Part shown: in pieces, positions 21,913 through 33,072 of the stretch
How positions within the stretch are numbered: the stretch's first letter is position 1
How the letters are laid out: the number at the start of each line of letters is the position of its first letter
Assembly: GCA_029532625.1 (NCBI GenBank)
Contig: JARFXM010000010.1
Span: forward strand, 1,612,001 to 1,676,000
Reading direction: 5' to 3'
Source of the DNA: Lomentospora prolificans
Lineage: Eukaryota > Ascomycota > Sordariomycetes > Microascales > Microascaceae
DNA: 64,000 nucleotides
Notes under the pieces: model-generated
Database searches by the model: none
Seen by the model: the letters and a program-made list of their open reading frames with translations, nothing else
What the model was told of the DNA's origin: nothing
Made by a program: the position numbers and the translations under genes

Positions 21913-23550
21913 ATGCCGCCTCCTAAGCTTGCAAGGTCGGGGAGCTCCGGGCAGATAATCGATCTTGACTTTACTCTACGTCGTCAATTCGGCAAGAAGA
22001 GCTTCAGGTACGCATGTCAACAGCTGGGCAAGTGCCAGAGTCCATATCCAAGCTAACCTCGATCTCCCACGTTCAGACCCCCGCAAAGAGAGATTATTGA
22101 AGCGACTCTACAAGGCAAAGATGTTTACGTTCAAGCTGCCACTTCCTTTGGAAAGAGCTTGTGCTTTCAGCTTCCAGCCGTGATTGATTCGGGAAGTATG
22201 TTCAGCTCGCACCCTACTTGCTTCGTGAAGCTTGATCGTTAACCTTGTCAGTCACCATTGTGGTCTCACCACTACTGAGCTTGATGGTACGTACGAGCTT
22301 TCCCTCTAAGCTTCGACCCAAGTCTAATAATGTCTTTTGGCCAGATGAACCAAGTTGAGGCTCTCCAAAAGGCCGGTATCAACGCCAAGACGCTGAACTC
22401 GAATACGCCACGCTCAGAGAGAGACACCATCAACAATGACCTTGCGACAGGCCACCCCCGGACTCGTCTCCTATATGTAACACCAGAGTTATGCTCAACA
22501 GACCGCTTTCGTCAGCGTCTACAACTGGTCTACCAGCAACGCGAGCTCGCGCGGATAGCCATAGACGAAGCGCATTGTATCTCCGAGTGGGGTCATGATT
22601 TCCGAAAGGACTTCAAGCGCCTTTCCTGGTTCAGACAGACCTTCCCTGGCGTGCCCATCATGTGCCTTACGGCTACAGCGAATGAACTGATACGCAACGA
22701 TGTCTTGACCACGATGGGGTTAGACCCGGGCTCCCCTGACCTAAAGATCTTTACTATGACTGCCCATCGGCCGAATCTTCACCTAGAAATCAGGTACACT
22801 CAGGACCAAGACGATAATCGTCTTTCCAACTTCTTAGCCTGGCTCAATAGAGTCTACGAAAGGCGAAGAGCGCCGGACAGGAAACTTGAGTTAGAGGCAA
22901 CCGGCGAACGCGTCGAAAGTGTTCCTGGTATTATATATACGATGTCCCGCGACGAATGCGAGTCACTGTCCGCACAGCTTCGCGAGGCTGGCATAGGCGC
23001 TAAGCCTTTCCACGCAAGACTTTCTCCCGACGTGAAAGAATCCACCCTCAACAAGTGGATCGCCAACGAAGAAGGTTACGATGTTATTGTCGCCACCACC
23101 GCCTTCGGCATGGGCATAGATAAAGACAACGTGCGCTTCGTCGTCCACTGGCGTCTGCCCAAATCCTTCGAGGGCTATTACCAAGAGGTCGGCCGTGCGG
23201 GTCGTGACGGAAATGCGAGCTACTGCTTTCTGTATTACAGCCGTGAGGACTTGGAGCGGGTCCAGCGCATGGTTGGGTCTGATGGCAAGGATAGCAACTC
23301 CGCCAACTTCCAGGCACGTATGAAGAGTCTGCAAGCTTTGGCGCTATACGCTGAGAACACGTCTGAGTGCCGGCATGCGCAGATATGTAGGTATTTTGGG
23401 GAGACAACGGTGCCATTCTGTGACTTTGCATGTGATTGGCACAAAGATCCTGAGGAGCTTAGAACTAGGCTTGAGAAAGGCCTCGCAACGGAGGAGTGGG
23501 TTAGTACGCAGGCAGAGTATCTCGGCACGGAGGGGTATTACGATGATTAA
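21913..23550 (+). CDS. RecQ-family ATP-dependent DNA helicase, short form
   Basis: Exons 21913-22007, 22077-22195, 22252-22286 and 22345-23550 join to 484 residues. The order is motif 0 (FGKKSFRPPQREIIEATLQGKDVYV), Walker A ATSFGKS at 53-59, ITIVVSPLLSLMMNQV (motif Ia, completed by splicing a 35-bp exon), DEAH at 157-160 with ISEWGHDFR (the RecQ aromatic-loop position), CLTATA, VPGIIYTMSRDECE, ATTAFGMGIDK and QEVGRAGRDG (motif VI). A Cys-rich block (CRHAQICRYFGE, CDFACDWH) is the RecQ zinc-binding subdomain. There is no WH/RQC or HRDC domain, so it is much shorter than Sgs1/BLM orthologues. Walker A has SF where canonical RecQ has GG. It is likely a 3'-5' helicase paralogue specific to filamentous fungi; role unknown. 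All four splice joins hold frame. Confidence 0.85.
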
Positions 23551-23823
23551 AGACAGTGAAAGTAATGAATTCTTTGTCCAGTATGACAGATGGAAGATAA
23601 TATATCATATGGGTCTTTATAGTTTCTCACGAATGTATTAAATGCAAAGCTAGAGAGATCCTGAGAACCTCTTCCAAACAACTGAATGCACTAATCAATT
23701 TCCCAGTATTTCCAAACAAAGGAGTCACCCAGCCCAAGGCCGACAGAATGCGCTGCAGAAAAGCTAGAATCCAAGTATATCTCCTGAGTCGTTTCCTTTC
23801 ATTAAGGGCACATGTGCCACATC

Positions 23824-24474
23824 TCAGCTGGAATCCTGAGAATTTGACTTCATGCTCCTCTCGCTTTCGCCCGCGGGGTCCCTTGACAATGGACGGCCCT
23901 TGTCTCCATAGGCAAAGGAAAGGTCAAACATAACATTGAAATCATATTCTTGGGGCTGGCACGAAATGATAGAGGCATCGTCGTCTTCGGGATCGTTGCG
24001 TTCGTCGTTGTTTTCAAAGGTAAGATCGACATTTTGCTCCGAATCTTCAACAGCGAACTCGACTCCGATATCTAGCGCCTCAATAGCGTCTAGAAAGAAG
24101 TATTCGGCGTCCCTTTGCTGCCAATATGCTCTCCCCTCTTGATCATCTAGGGCTTCGAGGGCCACTGTACTTTCGTCCCCCCCGTCTCGCGTGCCGTTCG
24201 AACCTGGACTGTTGGGCTCGGTAATTGTGATAGAAGCGAACGCAGCTTCGACATCGATCTGACCGGACTCTTCCGTCTTGGGCCGTCTATGTCTACGAGC
24301 AATTGTGCCCCATGCTCGGAGATCCGGGGCCGAGGAAGGCTGCGCGTGTTCCGGGTGAAGATTCTGACGTCTAAAATCCATGGAACTCTCCCCCAAGAGC
24401 GTGGGCGGTTGAAAGGGCGCATCGAGAGGTGGAGATGATTCTCGTGTCTGTCTGGGCCAGGACCTGGAAGTCAT
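23824..24474 (-). CDS. Hypothetical acidic protein, 216 aa
   Basis: A complete single-exon ORF starting MTSRSWPRQTRESS. No domain recognised. The N-terminal ~80 residues are Pro/Arg/Ser-rich and basic (a RRHRRPK cluster that could be a nuclear signal). The rest is strongly acidic (EDSEQNVDLTFENNDERNDPEDDD) with Trp/Tyr-containing EYFFLDAIEALDI in between. Composition is non-random and codon use is plausible, so it may be an orphan gene at the edge of the gene-poor block. Its 3' end is 273 bp from the convergent RecQ-like gene. A chance ORF cannot be excluded. Confidence 0.45.
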   Translation of the reverse strand: MTSRSWPRQTRESSPPLDAPFQPPTLLGESSMDFRRQNLHPEHAQPSSAPDLRAWGTIARRHRRPKTEESGQIDVEAAFASITITEPNSPGSNGTRDGGDESTVALEALDDQEGRAYWQQRDAEYFFLDAIEALDIGVEFAVEDSEQNVDLTFENNDERNDPEDDDASIISCQPQEYDFNVMFDLSFAYGDKGRPLSRDPAGESERSMKSNSQDSS

Positions 24475-26166
24475 CTTTCTGGTATGAAGCGCTGGACGCT
24501 GTAGCGGTAGAAATAGAAGGAAGGTCTGGGTATAAGCGATATGGCAGTGATTCCGCTACGAGTTACAATCTTTAATCTGATGGCGCTCCGCTTAGACATG
24601 CTAATGTCAAGGTAGATTAGATCCGAAGATAAGGTTGTCTTAGGGTAGAGTTTCGTGAGTAAACAAAAGATGAGTCGGCGCCTCGTGATTGCGACGCCGT
24701 TCAGCAAATGAATGGCGATATTAGAGAGAGGATGACTAGTCAGCGGTGCAAACTAGGATTGGGAAATACGAGCCAAACTACAGTTTTCTCCTGTCAAGGT
24801 TCTGTTGACGTTGTTGCGCCTTCCCATTCTATCAAAATATATGCGAAACCAGGAAGTGGATTGCAGGGCTGTATCAATAGTCGAGGCAGGAGCAAGTCTC
24901 TATGAAGGCGTTCCCGTCGTTGTCAATGAGCGGAAATCAAGACTAGCCATTGTTCGTACTTGTACAAAGGGGCACATGAGTCCCAGGGCCTCAATGTTCG
25001 GGACTCGATGCTTTTTCCTTTGTTTCGAGCGCTGGACTTGACAGGAGCCTGAGTCCGATGATCACTCCAAGCGTCAAGTCCCAAAATCTTCCCTTTGCGT
25101 CAGCCAAGGCCTCAAAGAATGTAGCTACAATATGTAATTCCCTCCAAGTCTTTTGACGAGACTTTCTAGCACTCCTTTTTTGCGCAAACAATAATACTGG
25201 CCACAAGAGCTTACGCAGTCTACAAATTCGTGACCGAGACTGACCTAGCTCATGTGTCACTGCGGTTAAAGATGAGAGGGTGCGAGTCTGAAGGTTACTA
25301 GGTTTAAAAGAGAACATATATTGTCTCCGTCATTCTTGACACGAACCATGAGCCTGCAGCTGGCTATCCGCCAAACAGCAAAAGGGACATGTAGTACATC
25401 CTCCCAGGATATATCACATTAAATATAAAATAGAGAATTATTTGCAGGGTCTAGATATCTTTGATGATAACTAGCTTTGTCGTGCTATATACTAGATCTT
25501 ATCTATCCTACACTGGGCCTGATCTGCGATGGGGTTACGGTTTCGATGCCATCCTCTAGTTGCCGACTATCTATGGCTCTTTTAGTGCTAAGGACATCCA
25601 CAGCAAATTTTCTACAGATTCTCATTATAGTAATTTGTAAAAGTAGGATATGTGTGAAATATATCAAAACCCTAGGAGCTAGGTGAATGCGGGTGGACTC
25701 AAAAGGTTCATATGGATCAGTCACACAGTGCATATTGGGCCTTACAAAGATGTGTGACTATTCCAGCTTTTAGCTACGGCTTTTGACCCCGGCCGGGCCG
25801 TCTGTTCTTTAAACACCATCTTCTTTCAAAGGAACATCAAGAGATCGCTGCTTCAGAATCATCTCTCCCCACAATTGCTCGGCTAGGATGAGCACCCGAC
25901 AATCTTGTCACCGGAGCTAAGCCTGTACTGTGCGGAGCGGGGCCGAGCTCAGGCGTGCGCCAACTCCACTCTCTCCCGAGCCAGCGGTGACGATCCTCGA
26001 GGAGGAAGCTGTCTAGCGACTTGATGATGAGCCGAAAGCCATCATTATTTTTTACAAACCAGAGAACATGGAACTATGCGACATGGTGATTGGGACGGAA
26101 CGTAGTATATAAACTTTCGGACCATCCATGTCTCCAGATTACTCCTATTAAGGGACGCGGAGTTAA
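24475..26166. other. Gene-poor region, left part
   Basis: No supported gene. It becomes AT-rich around 25380-25720 (long stretches of TATA/TTTA composition), unlike the coding neighbours; this may reflect old repeat DNA altered by RIP, which I could not test. A 108-codon ORF on the minus strand at 24991-25317 has no recognisable domain and is not called. Confidence 0.45.
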
Positions 26167-26545
26167 ATGTCCGACCTCACGAAGGACTCGCGCCGATTCA
26201 CTAGTTTCATGAAGGACCGTGACGCGGAAACTATCAAGCTATTGTTGGAATTCGGCGCAGATGCGACCATTACGAACAAGTTTGGAAGCACACCGCTTCA
26301 CTTCGCGTCAAGCCACTGGCAGGAGATGCCCAAGTAGGGTGTGTCGGGGCTTCATGAGGAAAACCAGAGTATCAAAAGAAGCAAAGCAGCGGCAAGATGT
26401 ATCAAAAGCCCCAAAGCAACGGCAAACACTGTTTAGGCTGCTATGCTGGGATGACCATACTACTCTTGGAAAATGGCGTTCATGCTAGTGCTGCAAGCAA
26501 AAGCGTGAAGACGCCGCTTCGCGTTACTTCGCCAGAAAGGCAGAC
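26167..26545 (+). pseudogene. Decayed ankyrin-repeat gene fragment
   Basis: From ATG 26167 a 56-codon frame reads MSDLTKDSRRF..., then an ankyrin repeat (IKLLLEFGADATITNKFGST followed by PLHFASSHW) before a TAG at 26335. A second ankyrin-like piece follows from 26451 (MTILLLENGVHASAASKSVK then TPLRVTSP), in the same orientation. Between them is a 30-bp tandem duplication. The LLL..GAD and TPLHFA cores are textbook ankyrin; the stop, short length and isolation indicate a relic. Ankyrin genes form large, rapidly decaying families in filamentous fungi. An unspliced exon of a live gene is the alternative, but no flanking ankyrin exons were found. Confidence 0.6.
26369..26428 (+). repeat. 30-bp tandem duplication inside the ankyrin relic
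   Basis: Two adjacent 30-bp units (26369-26398 and 26399-26428) share GTATCAAAAG, then diverge for a few bases, then share (C)AAAGCA.CGGCAA. They encode imperfect VSKEAKQRQD and VSKAPKQRQT in one frame. The unit is a multiple of three, so it may have arisen while the gene was coding. Confidence 0.65.
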
Positions 26546-29500
26546 TTGCACAAGTTTCCTGTCCTGCGAGGAGAGATGTGCCGATAGCTATTGGGGAGAG
26601 ATGGAGGTAAGGGAGTCGGTAAGATTGGAGAACGTGGTGGTTACTGTATATACACACCTGGACACGACGACGAATTCAACGATTAGAGGAATACGATACT
26701 GGTATTTATATCTTCTGGGGAAAGATGAGATAGTGGATGAAAGCATAGGTAATTGATTTCCTGACGTTTCCATATTGGTGATATGTCAGTACGAAATGAT
26801 AACAGTCGAGGTTGAATGCTGGCTATCGAACCGAGGCATCCGATCCTTCAGTTTCCAGCCAAGAGCTCTCTTGACCCACTGCATAATGATGAGAGCGGGT
26901 TGGCGAGTATTCGTTCTAATGTTTTTCGATAGCATCCGTGCCGCTGCTAAGACTAGTCTAGAACATTGGAAACTGGTGGTCCCACTAGAGCTTGGTGTAG
27001 ATTTAGTTTCAGAGTTGAGGATCACATAATAACTCTTTTCGGCGCCGTAGAGCCATGGGACCATGGCCTAGACTCTCTGATAGCAAGTTTCCTGTAAGCG
27101 TCGTGCCGCCTTAGCTGGCGGTGTTTTCGATGGAATTGATGATGTGAGCTAGGTGCCATGCCCGCTCATTCTCTGGAACACCTCTAGGTCCGTACTTGTA
27201 ATCTTATGAAACCCTCAACTGCCTTGCTTGCATTAAGAAGTGCAGATTTGAATAGTTCAATGGAGGTGTTTGAATTGACAGAATCAATGCCGCCGTCGCA
27301 AGCGAACAGAATATCGGACGGCTTCTTCTCATGCCGGGATATGGCTGATATGCTTGTCTGCGAGCGGCCTTCGGTATCTTCTGGTACACGAGTTGGCGGG
27401 GTGAAGCACAATAAGTTGAAGAAAGGATCTAAGTGTCAGCCAAAGTTTCAGTAGGACTGCGCAGATCCGCAAATCGGCTACATCGCGCATGAAGCGAACG
27501 CCAATGCTCGACGAAGCGTTGATCCGTCACTTGGCCTTGGCCCCCGCGCTTCTGGTGTTGAGATCCATTTCTATTCCCTTTCCCGCCCCAGTGCTCCTTC
27601 TATTTCGCTGGCTGAGTAGCTTGCCAATCTTGCCACTTACGCAGTGGAGTTCATCCATGTCTGCCTGGCGTGTCAAAAATATTTCTGGCCAGTTGCCCCT
27701 CAGTGCCCCTCGTCGACCCTAGGAATGGCAAAAAGGTTGTCTCATCGCCGTGCTTGGATAAGATCGCCCCACTGCTTTTTACTGCATGAAATCAAAGTGC
27801 GACGCCAGAAATGGCTCTGTGCAGCATCGAAATAAAACGTATCCGCTCGCTACCTCGCTTTGAGTCGCGCAAAAGCATGCCAATAGGTAGGATCGCGATA
27901 CTGGTACGAAATCGGGGGTTTTGGTGGTTTATTTCATCGTTGCGTCAAGCATAGTGAAGAGGTAGATGTTGACAAATAGATGTACACTGCGCACCCAGCC
28001 TGGAGCCAGCCTAGATGTATATTTCACTTGTCTTCCGCAACGCCAGGGTGCGGTGCACCGGCTGGCGGAAACAAAAATGGGGGCATTTGAGCGCGAGAGT
28101 TGAAGCCGTCCTCTGGGGAATATATTGCCCTGGCGAAGCTAGGGAGATGATAAAACCATGGGAATGTCCATATCTTTTCCTTGTATGCATATCGAGATGC
28201 TACTGGTACGAAGCATCGAACTCGACGACGTGCTCCGTATTAGACTAATCCGCCCGGCTAATATTACTCGCCTGCATGAGTCCCTCGTGAGGGGTTCTAC
28301 TTCGTAGGGAAACTAGGGTGCCAAGAGCACGAGGCCCCAATTCAAGAGCAGTCGAGATGCGCTATGGTATCGACGCATCAGACTGTCGAGTACTTTTGAA
28401 GGCGAATGCGCTCCGTGAGACTCGAAACGAAACGTTTGGGTGCAGTTGCAATCGAGCCGACAGGAGAGCAAGACAAATGCAACATGAGCTCCTGCAGACG
28501 CCGTGACGGCAGGGCGGGAAAAGGCCCGTCAGTCAGGATCAATGTTTTACAGTTTTGAGGTCAAAGAACCTAGTGTTGTGTTTCCTGGATGTGGCTTGGG
28601 GTCTGGTTTCTGTGAACAGGGATGATGGCTCAATTCGCACTCTTGATCATTTATCGCCTCGGCCCCGGAGAGCAGGGGGAAGGAATAGAGATGAAATTGA
28701 TGATGAAATCAATCTCCTTGAGAGCCCCCGACTTCTCCGCGGCGGACTCTAGCAACCTTCGTATTTTTTATCTGTTGCAAACAACACATCCATGAAGTAT
28801 CTCCTTTGGAAACCATCCATGATGCTCCAGCTGCCAGCTGGAGCTTCAATGCTCAGGTTGCCATCCACTCGGCTCCCGGTGTACATGTACGTACTAACTC
28901 CATCGGTCGAGGCAGCGGGGGTTGCGATTGGCCTAAATGGCCGGCTTTTTGTTTGAGAGTGTGTTGGGCGTGTCCCTGTGTTGGTGCTAGGGCTGTTTGG
29001 TGCTGTCTGGTGCTCGACCATTTGCCAGGCGGCCCCATCTGCACTCCACCCTTCTGTAACTCGGCGATGCTGTAACGCTGTAACGCTAGCCTGGCTGCGT
29101 TCGTTGTTCGTCGGCCCTTTTTTTTTTTTTTTTTTTTTTTTTATCCCGACTCTTCGCACTGCTTCACTTGTCTCTGGCCCCTAGTTTTGGGGATCAAGGG
29201 ATTGATCCGTTGCCTGCCCCATCTGCGGACGTCCACTCTGAAGTCTAGCCCACCCACCACCGTTCCTCGCTCACGCAGCCCACACGCACTTTCGGGCCAC
29301 ACTAGCAAAAGAAGGGGCTTCCACTTTCGTCACCCAGTCGCCGGGAGTCAGGTACCGTGCAAAGTGCATCCACTAGACTGCAACTTGGTGCCGTATACTT
29401 TTCCCAACCTAATAGTTCCCGGGGAACGTCGAATCTATTGCAACCAGCACGCAGTATTACGAGGGAATCCACTTTTTGGCTCTCTTCACCCTGGTCATCG

Positions 29501-29903
29501 AGCCTCCTAGACCCCCGGTTCGTGTACAGGGGAAAAGAAAAAAGAAAAGAAAAGACCAGAGATAGCAAAGTGGGAGGAGAGAAAGTCGAGAAAAAAAGGA
29601 CCACACCACGCCCCCGATAATAGCGAAAGGGAACCCGAAATTCCCACGAGGTCGGGAATCCCTGAAACGCTCTGGCCTTGCCCAAACCCGCGCCACCCTG
29701 AGCGGAACCTCGCACTTTCAACCATCACCCGTATTTTCCTTGGACCACGCTTTTTGCCCGTCCCACGATCCAGAAGGGTTGTTTTTCGCCCTTTCACCCA
29801 TCTCCGATCCGCCGCCATCGATTTCGATTGTCTCCCATCATCTCACGGTCTCCCGAATACACCCCCCGAATTTCATCGCTGATCGATACTGAAATTGGAG
29901 ACA
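26546..29903. other. Gene-poor region, right part, and SOG2 upstream region
   Basis: Many short ORFs, none with a recognisable domain and none clearly preferred over its antisense. A T25 homopolymer sits at 29118-29142. Sequence from about 29150 to 29903 is C-rich and CT-rich and is probably the SOG2 promoter and long 5' leader. No terminal inverted repeats or transposase-like frames were recognised by eye. Confidence 0.45.
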
Positions 29904-32900
29904 ATGGAGAGACCGTCGGGCCCTCTGGGCGCCGCAACCCAGTCTACGGGTCGAGGCCTGCCCGAGAACCCAACCCAAGCGGTCACGATGCGCCGACCTG
30001 TCGGTGCTCCCCCGAACTCGTTACCGCCAGCTGTACTGAATGGGCCAGTGCCTCCTGTGCCTCCTATTCCCAAGCTTCGAAATGTCCCATCCAACCCAGC
30101 TCTGTCTGGCCCCGTTCCCGTTCCAGCTCCCACTCCGGCGGCGAAAGTCATCACATTTGCGAGGGAGGCGATGCAAAATGCCCTCCAAGAAAACGAGGCC
30201 CAGGCTCAACGGGCCGAGGGCGGTGCCGCGAATACAGAACTCAAACCTGGCATAACGATTGACCTAAGTCGAAAGGGCATACGAGAGCTCCCAGAAGAGG
30301 TTGTCGATGTGATCAAGCATGAATTGGAACGGTATGAGATACCTATAGTTCCATTTTAATTCTTTTTTTTGTTTGTTTTTCTATTCGCTCGCGCGAATCA
30401 TCCTGATGGCTTGCTAACATCTTATGTATTTCGGCAGGCTTGCTTTGTCTCATAATCAACTTACGTCGTTCCCTGCGAGATTCTCCGAGTGCACCTCCCT
30501 ACGGTACCTCAATGTTAGGAACAACCAGATCAAGGACTTTCCCCTTCCCGTATGTTAACCTGGTATTCCCACAATTTGTTACTCCTAGGCAACAATCAGC
30601 TTATCGCTCGGATGTAATCACTAACTCTTTTACCGACAGTTGTGTGACCTCAAATCCCTCGAGATTCTCGATCTCGGTCGAAATAAACTTCGAGTCCTAC
30701 CGCCCGAAATCGTGAAATTGACGTCGCTCAAAGTTCTTTCCGTCCAAAGAAATCGAATCCAAGAATTGCCCCTATGTCTTGCCGACATGGCATCGCTACA
30801 GGTACTCAAACTTGAAGGCAACGAAATCACTTTCCCACCGCCCGAAGTATTCCTAGTCCCTGTTACTAGTCCGCCGAACGAGGGCGTTGCCCGCGAGAGC
30901 GAAGTAGCCGATCTAGCCGTCACTGCTCATATCAAGAAATATCTGCGACAAAAAGCCATGAATGGACGAGCAGAATCGGATACGGGCGGAGATGAATCGA
31001 GCGAGGGTGCCGAGACTCCTCGGCTCCCCATCAAGCGTGTTGCCAGTGGTCGATTTCCGGTCAAGGTCAACGGTTCGGAAATGATGGATTTGCGATCCCC
31101 TGCCACCACACGGCCCCCACCGATTCCGACCCGTTCGCACTACCGTGGGCTATCCCAGCAGAGCACGACGATGCGTCGGACCAATGTTATGCCCTTGACT
31201 ATAGGAAACGTGAACGAGCGTGTGCGAAGCAATTCCGAGACTGGTGTCCCGCAACCCCGCCAGGAGCGCCCCGAAAGCAGATCTCGACGAATGGGGGTCT
31301 TGTCGAAGAAGGGATCCGATCTTGGTACACTCGACGAGACGCAGGCGAATAACCGTTTCAGCCATTATCGCGGCTTGAGCCACGGGTCTGCCATGCAAGG
31401 CCCAGGGGTGAATACTAATATGTCAGACAAGAGCCCGGCGAGCCCGGCGGAGCCATACATGCCACGGCCAATCTATGTTCGGCGGCTTTCCATCCTACCC
31501 GAGAGGAGGCGGGAGTCCAAGGTGTACGATCCAATGATTGAGACGGCGAAGGGCATATTGTACTCTGTGTTCCAGATCCATCCGATGATCCAGATGCTCA
31601 TGAGCCTTACAAACGATGGCTCTGCAAAGCGCTCAAGCCTCGAGATCGTCTTTTATAACACCAACTCTCATGTCGAGGAACTTGAGCAGGCTATCCAGAA
31701 GCACGACCCTCTGAGCGGCGAGGACGGGGCTTCCGCTTACCACGATACGGAGAACGTTCACCGAGCTTGCCAGACGCTGGTGAGCGCGTATATCCACGTG
31801 TGTACCCTTCTAGCCGGCAACATCGATACGTTTGTCGACAATGGCGATCCTCGATACATCCGAACATTACTTGTACTCCTTTATAACAGCATTATGGAGT
31901 TGAGGGTGACGATGTCTGCGATAAAGCCGGAGAACGGTGTAGTATATAGACAGCCGCCGAATGCCCAATCCGGAATGGGCGGCGACACGATCCGACCGCA
32001 TTCCCGCGAGCCTTCCATGCCCGCAATGGTTGACCGCGCTGGGCCTAATCAGCGTCTTCGTAACAACGGCTTGGTACCCAACCCCGCCAATCTTAGGGTT
32101 GCAACGGATGTTACCATGCCTTATACTAATGGAGCGGCGCGGCCGACAGCACCGTTGGAGTCAGCTACCCCACGATCTGGCGAATCGTTCGCCTCAGGTA
32201 GCAGTTCTTCGGCCGGTCGAAATATGGAAGACTTTAGCGACGAAGACCGGTTGTTCGAGAAGATCTTCCTGTCTCTTCAAAGGTCTTCGGAGCTTGTGAT
32301 GAGATCGCTACCGGGGCTGATCGCACAACTTACCGGGGGGCTTCGAAACGCCATTACACAGCGAGAGCGCAATGGCATCTCAGATGAGGTTATCAGGGCT
32401 TGGAAGCTCATGGTGTCCAAGGCTACTACCGCTGTTCACCAGACAGAGACGCTGAAGACTCGCATGTCCCTTATCAAGTTGAAGGAGCCCGGAATCAGGA
32501 CGCAGACGGCCTTCTGGAACGTGTGCAGCAACTTCCTCCGGTCATGGAGCGACTTTGGTGCGGCCATGAAGTATGCGGTCAGTCAACACAACCTACCTAT
32601 TGGCCCCGATTCTCGTGCACGCCTTCGGCCCATCCACCAGGCCATCAAGGAGACCACCGACGCCATCCGCCGGTCTCCTTGGTCTTACATCTTGCGAGAG
32701 TCGGTCGGTCCCATGGCGATGAATCCGATGTCTCCGCAGGAGCCCGGAGGTCCGATGCAGATGCCCATGACGCCACAGAGTGCAGCCCTCGGCCCAGCTG
32801 TCCAAGCTACGGTCCCCTCAACCCCGCAGAGCGCGTCCTTTTCCTCGGCCTTTTCTGGTAACGTCTTTGAGCGGGCCGATGCGCTCATCTCTTACGGCGG

Positions 32901-33072
32901 CCTCTCCATTCCGTCGCGGGCGGGGACGATGACAAGCAGTTCGGGCGGGCCCAACAGCCTCAATAGCACTCTTAACTCCATGCAGGATGGACCGATGACC
33001 CCGGCAACAATTCTCAGCCCGGGTTCAAGCTTCTCGTCGACGCGATTGAACGGGGCGCGGATGGCGTTTTAG
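29904..33072 (+). CDS. SOG2: Sog2-like leucine-rich-repeat protein of the RAM/MOR polarity pathway
   Basis: Sog2 is an LRR component of the RAM network that acts with the NDR kinase Cbk1/COT1 in cell separation and hyphal polarity. Exons 29904-30331, 30438-30549 and 30640-33072 join to 990 residues. A Pro-rich N-terminus (~1-110) precedes LRRs: ITIDLSRKGIRELPEEV, LALSHNQLTSFPARF, LRYLNVRNNQIKDFPLP, LEILDLGRNKLRVLPPEI, LKVLSVQRNRIQELP and LQVLKLEGNEITFPPPEVF. Both introns lie inside the LRR array at repeat junctions. A long Ser/Thr/Pro-rich linker follows, then the conserved RAM-signalling domain (ILYSVFQIHPMIQMLMSLTND onward; VSAYIHVCTLLAGNIDTF; SELVMRSLPGLIAQLTGGLR; FWNVCSNFLRSWSDFG). The repeated HYRGLS motif at two sites could be a docking or phosphorylation motif (inference). 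Confidence 0.9.
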
